This document shows positions 14,532 through 19,974 of a DNA stretch of 19,974 bases, piece by piece. How positions within the stretch are numbered: position 1 is the stretch's first letter; each line of letters begins with the position of its first letter. Both the position numbers and the translations under genes were made by a program. Source of the DNA: Candidatus Altarchaeales archaeon (lineage in GTDB: Archaea; Altiarchaeota; Altiarchaeia; IMC4; QMZM01); assembly GCA_003663175.1 (NCBI GenBank), contig QMZM01000008.1, forward strand, positions 1 to 19,974, given 5' to 3'. Below the pieces are notes generated by a model, which ran no database searches, was not told where the DNA came from, and was given only the letters and a program-made list of their open reading frames with translations.

Positions 14532-15008
14532 ATGATAATGACGCTTGAGGAATATAGAAGGAAAAGGGATTTTAGTAAGACGGGTGAACCCGAGGGGAAA
14601 ATAGAGAATGCCAAGGATAGAGTGGAGAGGATATTTGTTGTTCAAAAACACAAGGCAACTCATCTACACTATGACCTCCGCTTGGAGATCGACGGCGTGT
14701 TGAAGAGTTGGGCTGTCCCAAAGGGGCCACCACTCCGTGAAGGAATAAAGAGATTGGCGGTTCAGACGGAAGACCATCCAATAGAATATGCCGATTTCGA
14801 GGGAGTGATTCCGGAGGGGGAGTATGGCGCCGGAACTGTGGAAATATGGGACAAGGGAACATTTATCGCAGAAGAAATAGATGACAATAAGATAATTGTA
14901 AATCTAAACGGAACCAAGATGAACGGCAGATACATTCTCATAAAATTGAAACCAAGTCCGAGATTAAAGGGCGAGAATAATTGGCTATTATTCAAAAAGG
15001 AAAAATAA
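14532..15008 (+). CDS. Stand-alone LigD-type DNA 3'-phosphoesterase domain protein
   Basis: The 158-residue protein is a single phosphoesterase (PE) domain as found at the N-terminus of bacterial LigD. Motifs include FVVQKHKATHLHYDLRLE (35-52) with His40, His46, Asp48 and Arg50, SWAVPKGPP (59-67), TEDHPIEYADFEG with His82, and IPEGEYGAGTVEIWD. These residues correspond to the manganese site and active site of characterised PE enzymes, which trim 3'-phosphate or 3'-ribonucleotide ends. Stand-alone PE proteins are known in some archaea. Here the gene follows nth by 7 nt, linking two end-processing or repair functions. No ligase, polymerase or Ku gene is in the window. A second in-frame ATG at 14538 is an equally possible start. 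Confidence 0.9.
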   Translation: MIMTLEEYRRKRDFSKTGEPEGKIENAKDRVERIFVVQKHKATHLHYDLRLEIDGVLKSWAVPKGPPLREGIKRLAVQTEDHPIEYADFEGVIPEGEYGAGTVEIWDKGTFIAEEIDDNKIIVNLNGTKMNGRYILIKLKPSPRLKGENNWLLFKKEK

Positions 15009-15010
15009 AG

Positions 15011-15397
15011 ATGAAATTAAAGGCGAGAACCATAAATTCTGGAACTGCAAGTGGGATCGCTCTCGTATCCAAGGAACCTCTATCCTTTTTTGGCATGATA
15101 GATCCCGAAACTGGGAAAATTATCGAGAGGGGGCACGAATTGGAGGGGGAGAGTATAAAAGACAGGATTCTCGTCTTTCCATATGGCAAGGGTTCAACTG
15201 TCGGGTCCTATGTGCTCTATAGATTAAAGAAGAATAATTTGGCACCAAGGGGAATAATAAATTCGGAATGCGAACCGATTATTGCCATTGGTGCGATAAT
15301 ATCGGATATTCCATGCGTAGACAAGGTGGACATCTCAAGAATAAAGACGAATGATAAGGTAACCATAGATAATGATTTGGTGGTTATCAATGAATGA
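15011..15397 (+). CDS. Aconitase X swivel domain (DUF126): phosphomevalonate dehydratase small subunit
   Basis: The 128-residue protein starts at ATG 15011, 2 nt after the previous stop. A TTG at 14981 would also be in frame but would overlap that gene. The motif PYGKGSTVGSYVLYRL (57-72) with Ser62 and the beginning KLKARTINSGTASGIALV are typical of the small, swivelling subunit of archaeal aconitase X. With the large subunit (1500-2708) it would form phosphomevalonate dehydratase. In this window the two subunits are about 12 kb apart and on opposite strands. The stop overlaps the start of isopentenyl phosphate kinase, another enzyme of the same pathway. Confidence 0.9.
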   Translation: MKLKARTINSGTASGIALVSKEPLSFFGMIDPETGKIIERGHELEGESIKDRILVFPYGKGSTVGSYVLYRLKKNNLAPRGIINSECEPIIAIGAIISDIPCVDKVDISRIKTNDKVTIDNDLVVINE

Positions 15398-16190
15398 ATT
15401 GATAGTATTGAAGTTGGGTGGTTCGGTAATAACAAGGAAGGAGGAGAAGGAATTTGAGATAAATAGCGAAAATTTAAAAAGAATTTCTAAGGAGATCGCA
15501 AACGCATTGAATGAGAGGGATTTTGGACTCGTGATCGTTCATGGAGCGGGGTCCTTTGGACATCTTCCAGCAAAGAGATATGAACTATATAAGGGTCTCA
15601 GAAATAAAACCCAATTAATGGGATTTTCAATTGCACATAAATCAATGCAGTATCTTAATCTTCATGTTATTGATTATCTCCAGAAATCTGGAATCAATGC
15701 AATTCCTTATCAAGCATCGGCGGTTGGAATCCTGAGCAATGGGAGATTGGTTCATTTTCCAACAACAATAATCAAGAAACTTGTAGAGATGAATATCGTC
15801 CCAGTAAGCCATGGCGATGTCCTAATAGATGAAAAGATGGGGATAGGTATTCTCTCGGGAGACCATTTGGTGCCATACTTGGCAAAAAAATTAAATGCTA
15901 CGAGAGTGATAATTGCCACCGATGTTGATGGAATCTATACCAAAGACCCAAAAAAGAACGAGGACGCAGAATTCCTTAGGGAAATAAATTCTAATACAAT
16001 TAGTAAAATAGAGGAGATCGGAACATCAAATGCGATAGATGTGACTGGAGGTATGAAGAGAAAGCTACAGGAGCTCCTCGAATTGGTGAGATTTGGGATA
16101 GAATCGGAGATCATATCCGGAACTAAACATGGAATCTTAGAAAGGGCATTAAAGGGGGAGAGAAATTTGGGCAGTATTATAAAATTTTAA
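15390..16190 (+). CDS. ipk: Isopentenyl phosphate kinase
   Basis: The 266-residue amino-acid-kinase-fold protein phosphorylates isopentenyl phosphate to isopentenyl diphosphate with ATP, the last step of the archaeal mevalonate route. Features are LKLGGSVIT (7-15), IVHGAGSFGH (49-58) with the conserved His51 region that marks IPK within the family, VSHGDVL, and ATDVDGIYTKDPK in the ATP-binding part. I choose ATG 15390 because it starts three residues before the first beta strand and overlaps the DUF126 stop by 8 nt; the in-frame ATG at 15372 adds only six non-conserved residues. It is the last gene of the nth-PE-DUF126-ipk unit. Confidence 0.93.
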   Translation: MNELIVLKLGGSVITRKEEKEFEINSENLKRISKEIANALNERDFGLVIVHGAGSFGHLPAKRYELYKGLRNKTQLMGFSIAHKSMQYLNLHVIDYLQKSGINAIPYQASAVGILSNGRLVHFPTTIIKKLVEMNIVPVSHGDVLIDEKMGIGILSGDHLVPYLAKKLNATRVIIATDVDGIYTKDPKKNEDAEFLREINSNTISKIEEIGTSNAIDVTGGMKRKLQELLELVRFGIESEIISGTKHGILERALKGERNLGSIIKF

Positions 16191-16218
16191 TTAGAGATAA
16201 TTTAATTAGAGATAATTC
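16189..16218. repeat. Tandem 15-bp repeat, each copy containing a dyad
   Basis: AATTAGAGATAATTT (16189-16203) is followed directly by AATTAGAGATAATTC (16204-16218). Each copy contains the perfect dyad AATTA-GAGA-TAATT. The repeat begins at the last bases of the ipk stop codon. It could be a pair of regulator sites or part of a promoter for a transcript over the next 150 nt. Confidence 0.6.
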
Positions 16219-16419
16219 AATGGGGGCGCAGATAGATAAGTGTGAATATTTGTCAAAATCGAGACACTTTCCTTTCCAAGGGTGGTAAGGTATGCGGGGC
16301 AAGATTCCCTTTAAATTTTAAAGTCTCAATCTATTTATTATTATAAAGTTTAGAGTTTTCTCAACTTTACGGTCTCATTGTTTTTTTTAAAACAAAAAAT
16401 ATGGAGTAGTGAATGTATA
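16219..16419 (+). other. Non-coding region upstream of queC with hairpins and T-run, possible leader or ncRNA
   Basis: No convincing gene is seen in this stretch. A comparatively G/C-rich segment (16220-16312) can form short stems, including AAGTGT/ACACTT (16239-16244 with 16264-16269) and CCTT-T-CC/GG-T-AAGG (16271-16290). Farther on, AAAGTT-ta-GAG-TTTT-CTC-AACTTT (16345-16368) is a clean hairpin, followed 12 nt later by eight Ts (16381-16388), which could be a terminator. TTTTAAAAC (16385-16393) is a candidate TATA element for queC about 27-35 nt before ATG 16420. No match to a known riboswitch was recognised. Confidence 0.35.
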
Positions 16420-17112
16420 ATGGCAAAAAAATCTGTTTGTTTATTATCTGGCGGATTAGACTCAAGTGTTACATTAGCAATTGCTAAGAGCGAGGGGTAT
16501 GAGATTTATGCGTTGACCTTCATCTACGGGCAAACGCACTCCAAGGAGGTAGAATCATCTAAGAAGGTCGCAATGTATTTTGGAGTTGAGGAACACAAAA
16601 TTGTAAATTTAGACCTTTCTGGAATAGTAAAATCCGCTCTCACCTCCGATTTGGAAATCCCCACTGGAAGAACAACCGAAGAAATAGTGGGTTGTGAGGA
16701 GATTCCACCAACCTATGTCCCAGGCAGGAATATAATCTTTCTGAGTTTGGCTCTGGCATATGCTGAAACCATAGATGCGGATTCGATCTTTATAGGCTCA
16801 AATGCCATTGATTTCTCCGGCTATCCAGATTGCAGACCAGAATTCTTTGAGAAATTTCGAGAGTTAATTGAGGTTGGGACAAAAAGGGGGGTAGAAGGAA
16901 AACCCATAGAGATAAAGACTCCGATAATAAACCTTACCAAGGCGGAGATAATAAAGAGGGGTCTTTCCCTGGGAGTTCCGTTTGAACTAACATGGAGTTG
17001 CTATCTTGGGAAAGAAAAGGCCTGTGGCAAATGCGACTCCTGTGTTCTACGATTGAAGGGATTTAGGGAGGTTGGATATGAGGACCCAATCGAATACGAA
17101 GATAGTATTTGA
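16420..17112 (+). CDS. queC: 7-cyano-7-deazaguanine (preQ0) synthase QueC
   Basis: The 230-residue enzyme converts 7-carboxy-7-deazaguanine to preQ0 with ATP and ammonia. It has the PP-loop LLSGGLDSSVT (8-18), PPTYVPGRNIIFLSLA (97-112), and a zinc site made by Cys194, Cys202, Cys205 and Cys208 (SCYLGKEKACGKCDSC). ATG 16420 (MAKKSVCLL) is the natural start; the frame is also open upstream to a TTG at 16378, but the added residues are unrelated to the family. In archaea preQ0 is inserted in tRNA position 15 and becomes archaeosine. The gene heads the queC-queE-mptA unit and overlaps queE by 35 nt. Confidence 0.95.
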   Translation: MAKKSVCLLSGGLDSSVTLAIAKSEGYEIYALTFIYGQTHSKEVESSKKVAMYFGVEEHKIVNLDLSGIVKSALTSDLEIPTGRTTEEIVGCEEIPPTYVPGRNIIFLSLALAYAETIDADSIFIGSNAIDFSGYPDCRPEFFEKFRELIEVGTKRGVEGKPIEIKTPIINLTKAEIIKRGLSLGVPFELTWSCYLGKEKACGKCDSCVLRLKGFREVGYEDPIEYEDSI

Positions 17113-17725
17113 GGTAAAGGAGATATTCCAAAGTATTCAGGGAGAGGGTCTAATGCTCGGAATTCCGATGAACTTCATTAGATTTGCCAGATGTAATTTA
17201 AAATGCAAGTGGTGTGATACGGATTTTAGTGATGGGAAATTCCTAACACCGAATGAAATCTTGTCGAGACTAAATAAAAAATTGAAATGGGTCTCCCTGA
17301 CTGGAGGTGAACCGATGCTTCAAGAAAATTTAATCTATTTAATTGAGAAATTGCATGAGGAAAAATTTAGTGTTTTATTAGAGACCAATGGAAGCATATT
17401 TAATAAAAAAATTCTCGATGATTCAGACTTCATATCCGCAGACATAAAACCGCCATCAAGTGGGAATCCAGTATTTGATGATAGAGTAGTCAGATACTGC
17501 ATTAAAAATCCGGAAAGGAGTCAATTAAAGATGGTGATAAAGGATGGGAACGATTTGAAATTTTTTAAGCAAATCTATAATAAATACGATGGCAACTATG
17601 AAAATTGGATTCTGCAGCCAGAGTGGAATTCAATAAGTAAATTATGCGGTGAAGGAATTTTGATGGAGATCGATGAGAATGTTAGGATCATACCCCAAAT
17701 CCATAAGATATTAAATTTGAGATAA
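17078..17725 (+). CDS. queE: 7-carboxy-7-deazaguanine synthase QueE (radical SAM)
   Basis: The 215-residue radical SAM enzyme converts 6-carboxytetrahydropterin to 7-carboxy-7-deazaguanine. It shows EIFQSIQGEGLMLGIPMNF (15-33) and the cluster motif C-x3-C-x2-C at Cys39, Cys43 and Cys46 (CNLKCKWCDTD), then SLTGGEPMLQ and LLETNGS. A strong GGAGGT ribosome-binding site at 17067-17072, 5 nt before ATG 17078 and inside the end of queC, decides the start. A 35-nt overlap with queC is therefore real and suggests coupled translation. The product feeds QueC directly. Confidence 0.94.
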   Translation: MRTQSNTKIVFEVKEIFQSIQGEGLMLGIPMNFIRFARCNLKCKWCDTDFSDGKFLTPNEILSRLNKKLKWVSLTGGEPMLQENLIYLIEKLHEEKFSVLLETNGSIFNKKILDDSDFISADIKPPSSGNPVFDDRVVRYCIKNPERSQLKMVIKDGNDLKFFKQIYNKYDGNYENWILQPEWNSISKLCGEGILMEIDENVRIIPQIHKILNLR

Positions 17726-17737
17726 AAATGAGATAAA

Positions 17738-18523
17738 ATGCAAGACTCTAAACCGGAGATAATGAAGAATCTTGACAGGGTGGGCATAACTGGTTTAAGG
17801 ACGATAGTGATGACCAAATGGAAGGGAAAGAGATATAATTTCGTTCCAGATATAGAATTGACAATTGACCTCGAAAAGGAGAAAAAGGGGGTGCATATGA
17901 GCAGATTAATCGAGTCTGTAATCGAGTGTATTGAAAGTGAAATTGAAGTGAGACACAATTCACTTGAGGAATTGGAGAGGCACATCCTTGAGAAATTGAA
18001 GGAGAAACACCCATATAAGAAATCCGAGATCGAGATAAAGACGGAATTGGTTATACCAAAAAAGACCCCGGTCACAGGGAAATTATCAATGGAAACCTAC
18101 GATATATCGGTAAAATTATTTTATGAGAATGGCGAGTATAGGAAGAGGTTGAGGGTTGGTGTTATTGGAAATACGGTTTGTCCCCATGCAATGGAGAAGA
18201 ACGAAGGAAAGACGCACATGCAGAGAGCCTATTCAATATTAGAAATCGAAACGAGCTACGATAATGAGATAGCCCTCGAGGACATGATCGATTGTGTCGA
18301 AATCTCATTTCCTTCTAGAGTTTATACCCTACTAAAAACAGAGGATGAGAAATATGTCGTGAAAAAAATGTTTGAAAATCCAAAATTTGTTGAGGATGTG
18401 ACGAGGTCGATTCTTGACAATGCGAAGAAGCGATTTAAAAATTGCAGGATAAAGGCAAAGACCATAAGCGAGGAATCTATCCACAGGCATAATGTGATGG
18501 CAGAGGGCTCCTGTGAATCCTAA
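17738..18523 (+). CDS. mptA: GTP cyclohydrolase MptA/FolE2 (type IB)
   Basis: The 261-residue protein matches the FolE2/MptA family: GVHMSRLIE (51-59), IGNTVCPHAM with metal-binding Cys148, THMQRAY (159-165), VEISFPSRVY, ENPKFVEDVTR and the C-terminal IHRHNVMAEGSC. Archaeal MptA opens GTP to dihydroneopterin 2',3'-cyclic phosphate, which is used for methanopterin; family members also supply pterin precursors for deazaguanine (archaeosine) synthesis. Position 12 nt behind queE in the same unit points to the archaeosine route. The QueD-type 6-carboxytetrahydropterin synthase needed between MptA and QueE is not in the window. Confidence 0.92.
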   Translation: MQDSKPEIMKNLDRVGITGLRTIVMTKWKGKRYNFVPDIELTIDLEKEKKGVHMSRLIESVIECIESEIEVRHNSLEELERHILEKLKEKHPYKKSEIEIKTELVIPKKTPVTGKLSMETYDISVKLFYENGEYRKRLRVGVIGNTVCPHAMEKNEGKTHMQRAYSILEIETSYDNEIALEDMIDCVEISFPSRVYTLLKTEDEKYVVKKMFENPKFVEDVTRSILDNAKKRFKNCRIKAKTISEESIHRHNVMAEGSCES

Positions 18524-18528
18524 TTTTC

Positions 18529-18657
18529 CATCTTATATTTATTATTTACAGAAATTATTAATGCCCCTCATGGGGTCACCTCACCGAGATATGAAATCTC
18601 CTTTGATCCATGAAGTCGAGGGTTAGTGAGGGGTTACACCCATCCATTACAATTAAA
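18529..18657 (+). promoter_or_regulatory. Promoter plus structured leader or small RNA upstream of the 58-residue protein
   Basis: TTATATTTA (18531-18539) is a TATA-like element whose expected start, about 25 nt on, is near G18563. From there the RNA could form a long-range stem CCCCTCA/TGAGGGG (18564-18570 with 18627-18633) enclosing a perfect hairpin GAGAT-atgaa-ATCTC (18586-18600). Competing pairings exist: CCCC-tcat-GGGG (18564-18575), CCTCAC/GTGAGG (18579-18584 with 18626-18631) and GGGT-tac-ACCC (18631-18641). The G/C content stands out from the AT-rich surroundings. It is either an unusually long leader for the gene at 18658 or a separate small RNA. Confidence 0.4.
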
Positions 18658-18834
18658 ATGGTCTATGTTCGTGCAAAGGAGATAAAGGGGAAAAGATACT
18701 ATTATCTCGTGAAGTCGAAGAGAGAGGGTTCGAGGGTAAGGCAGATTACACTTAAGTACTTGGGAAGTACGCATCCAGACGAAGAGACTATAATGAAATT
18801 GAAGAATAAATACGAGAAAAATTTGAAGAATTAA
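18658..18834 (+). CDS. Small conserved-looking archaeal protein, 58 residues
   Basis: The product begins MVYVRAKEIKGKRYYYLVKS and continues with REGSRVRQITLKYLG, a pattern I recognise from short archaeal proteins and from the N-terminus of some transposases (IS1634-like), where it forms a small beta-rich fold. I start it at ATG 18658; an in-frame ATG at 18610 would add 16 residues from the structured leader. It is strongly basic. It has no transposase domain after it and no inverted repeats were seen, so it is treated as an independent small gene of unknown function. Its TAA stop overlaps the stop codon of the convergent gene within TTAA (18831-18834). Confidence 0.6.
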   Translation: MVYVRAKEIKGKRYYYLVKSKREGSRVRQITLKYLGSTHPDEETIMKLKNKYEKNLKN

Positions 18835-19616
18835 CCCAAAACCCTTCCAATTTCATATAAACTTAGATCATTCTTTTTACATATCTCCAGGATATCCTCG
18901 TATTTTTCTGGAGAAATAAAAATCAGGAAATTATCCAAATTTCTCGTCATAGAAAATGGGATCTCATCCTCAATATCGAATTTCATGTTGGATTTCTTTG
19001 AGATTTCATATAATGTTGCCACTAAACCGCCCTTCGTTATATCCTTTGCCGCATTTATCTCTATCCCCCTGTCTATGATCTCAAACCACGCATCAAAGAG
19101 TTTTTTAGCCTTTTCTATCCTCTCCTCCCGTTCTCCCCAGATCGGCTCTCCAAGAACAAGAATGATGTCATCCCTCTCCGGCGTCGAATCTCTTATCGGT
19201 TCATCTATTATTAATTTTCCAACAACGGTTATATTGCATCTTGGTTCCGCATCCTCAAAGAGTGTATTCCCACCGAGGATCGGAATTCCCAATGCCATCG
19301 ATTGCTCTCTTAGGCTCTTTACCATTTCCCTTATATCATCTTCATTTCCGATCAATGTGTCCATCGCAAACAACGGGACTGCACCCTTAACTACAACATC
19401 GGTAGATGCGTGAATCAGCGCGGATTTCATGACCAATCTCTTTTTATATGGGCCATCGACACTGATGACCAATTTTCTGTTTCCAAATTCAACACAGACA
19501 GAATCGTCCCATGCCCTTATACCCAAGATTATATCAAGAGAGTTGGAGAGGGAATCCATATCATAGAATTCTTCATAAAGCCAATTCAGAGATTCTACAT
19601 ACTTATCGATATTCAT
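18831..19616 (-). CDS. PurM/SelD-superfamily (AIR synthase-related) ATP-binding protein
   Basis: The 261-residue protein has the PurM-type layout: an early acidic ATP/metal site AWDDSVCVEF (35-44), ISVDGPYKK (51-59), MKSALIHASTDVVVKGAVPLFAMDTL (64-89, helix plus strand), LGIPILGGNT (109-118), and the C-terminal DITKGGLVATLYEI, which is the D-x-T-x-GG-L motif of SelD, HypE and ThiL-like enzymes. It is shorter than PurM and lacks the catalytic Cys/Sec loop of SelD. Several archaeal subfamilies of this type are uncharacterised, so the substrate is unknown. The start overlaps the upstream winged-helix gene by 4 nt (ATGA), implying a shared transcript. Confidence 0.75.
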   Translation of the reverse strand: MNIDKYVESLNWLYEEFYDMDSLSNSLDIILGIRAWDDSVCVEFGNRKLVISVDGPYKKRLVMKSALIHASTDVVVKGAVPLFAMDTLIGNEDDIREMVKSLREQSMALGIPILGGNTLFEDAEPRCNITVVGKLIIDEPIRDSTPERDDIILVLGEPIWGEREERIEKAKKLFDAWFEIIDRGIEINAAKDITKGGLVATLYEISKKSNMKFDIEDEIPFSMTRNLDNFLIFISPEKYEDILEICKKNDLSLYEIGRVLG

Positions 19617-19957
19617 TTCTTCCCTCTGCTCTTTTTTGTCTTTCTCCTCCTCTTCTTCTTCACTTCCCTCTTATCGGACTCTGATTTCAGACGATTGAGG
19701 TGCCTAACTAATCCCTCTAACTCGTGGGCGATGTCATGACCTATCTGTGTTAGTGTAATGTACTTAACCCTGCCACTCTTCTTTAATTCAATGATCTCGT
19801 TACTCTCAAGAATCTTGAGAATCTTTAGCATATGTGTATAAGTGCAGTCAGTCTCCTTTGCAAGAACCGATGCGTATTTCCCCTCGGATTCCCTCAAACT
19901 GAGTAGGGTTCTCAACGGCTTCTCGTGAAGGAACAACGCAATTATGTCTTTTCCCAT
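19613..19957 (-). CDS. Winged-helix transcriptional regulator (MarR-like) with basic C-terminal tail
   Basis: Residues about 8-75 form a winged helix: LHEKPLRTLLSL, KYASVLAKETDCTYTHMLKI (a typical helix-turn-helix) and ESNEIIELKKSGRVKYITLT as the wing. A helical segment (about 76-97, HELEGLVRHLNRLK) may mediate dimerisation. The last 15 or so residues are almost all Lys/Arg (KKKRRRKTKKSRGKK), which would strengthen non-specific nucleic-acid binding. The ATG lies just after an AT-rich stretch with ATATAAATTATTTAAA (minus strand, 19959-19974), consistent with a leaderless promoter at the window edge. It precedes and overlaps the PurM-like gene and may regulate that unit. Confidence 0.8.
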   Translation of the reverse strand: MGKDIIALFLHEKPLRTLLSLRESEGKYASVLAKETDCTYTHMLKILKILESNEIIELKKSGRVKYITLTQIGHDIAHELEGLVRHLNRLKSESDKREVKKKRRRKTKKSRGKK

Positions 19958-19958
19958 T

Positions 19959-19974
19959 TTTAAATAATTTATAT
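19959..19974 (-). promoter_or_regulatory. TATA-like promoter of the winged-helix/PurM-like operon (cut by window edge)
   Basis: On the minus strand ATATAAATTATTTAAA precedes the start codon directly. The part nearest the edge, ATATAAATT, is a TATA-like sequence about 10-16 nt from the ATG, closer than usual. The main element may therefore lie outside the window. Confidence 0.25.

Noticed and set aside
14981..15010. TTG start for the aconitase X small subunit
   Set aside because: It would overlap the upstream gene by 28 nt, and the family begins at the KLKAR strand given by ATG 15011.
16219..16419. preQ1/preQ0 riboswitch upstream of queC
   Set aside because: None of the known preQ1 class I-III consensus parts could be found. 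Kept only as an unassigned structured region.
16378..16419. Upstream TTG extension of queC
   Set aside because: The added 14 residues (MFFLKQKIWSSECI) are not QueC-like, and the frame there overlaps a TATA-like, T-rich stretch.
18563..18634. tRNA gene suggested by 7-bp outer stem and inner hairpin
   Set aside because: There is no T-arm with a TTCRA-type loop before the 3' strand of the stem, no recognisable D-arm, and the inner hairpin has a 5-nt loop.
18658..18834. Insertion-sequence remnant
   Set aside because: The N-terminal pattern is shared with some transposases, but no catalytic domain, terminal inverted repeats or target duplications are seen.

Overview
The window is about 20 kb of dense, AT-rich archaeal DNA. 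The evidence for archaea is direct. It holds the late steps of the archaeal (phosphomevalonate dehydratase / isopentenyl phosphate kinase) mevalonate route, a Trm1 tRNA methyltransferase, an AMP phosphorylase, the MptA/QueC/QueE enzymes for preQ0 (the archaeosine precursor), a class III (QxSxE) pilin signal peptide and a FlaI/GspE-like secretion ATPase. Genes are packed with ATGA stop/start overlaps, and promoters look like TATA boxes about 25-30 nt before nearly leaderless starts. I cannot fix the lineage. An Altiarchaeota- or deep Euryarchaeota-like organism is a guess from the gene mix only.

Layout from left to right. 1-1393 (+) is a surface/membrane cluster: the tail of a CARDB/Ig-like protein, a small three-helix membrane protein, and an anchored protein ending in a subtilisin-propeptide-like domain with no protease. 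1500-4527 (-) is the operon ubiX - UbiD-family decarboxylase - aconitase X large subunit. 4583-7104 (+) is a secretion ATPase translationally coupled to trm1. 7105-7578 is a winged-helix regulator behind a promoter with striking repeated palindromes. 7587-8171 (-) is a VIT/CCC1-family membrane protein, divergent from a HAD phosphatase (8212-8865, +), which is followed by a pilin-like protein (8905-9357, +). 9365-10861 (-) is AMP phosphorylase, divergent from a basic zinc-ribbon protein of unknown function (10964-11410, +). 11425-13805 (-) is rubrerythrin-like protein - sufC - sufB. 13889-16190 (+) is nth - stand-alone LigD-type phosphoesterase - aconitase X small subunit - isopentenyl phosphate kinase. 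16420-18523 (+) is queC - queE - mptA. 18658-18834 (+) is a tiny conserved-looking protein behind a structured leader. 18831-19957 (-) is a winged-helix protein with a basic tail followed by a PurM/SelD-like protein.

The main functional theme is isoprenoid synthesis. Phosphomevalonate dehydratase (large subunit at 1500, small subunit at 15011), the prenylated-FMN-dependent anhydromevalonate phosphate decarboxylase (2705), the UbiX flavin prenyltransferase that makes its cofactor (3970) and isopentenyl phosphate kinase (15390) together take mevalonate 5-phosphate to isopentenyl diphosphate. They sit in two operons about 10 kb apart. A second theme is tRNA modification (trm1, queC, queE, mptA). 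A third is iron-sulfur and oxidative-stress handling (rubrerythrin-like, sufBC, possibly VIT), with the iron-sulfur enzyme Nth next to the suf operon.

The most unusual non-coding signals are the paired identical 19-bp palindromes before the winged-helix gene at 7204, a probable structured RNA at 18563-18641, and the 229-nt region between ipk and queC.
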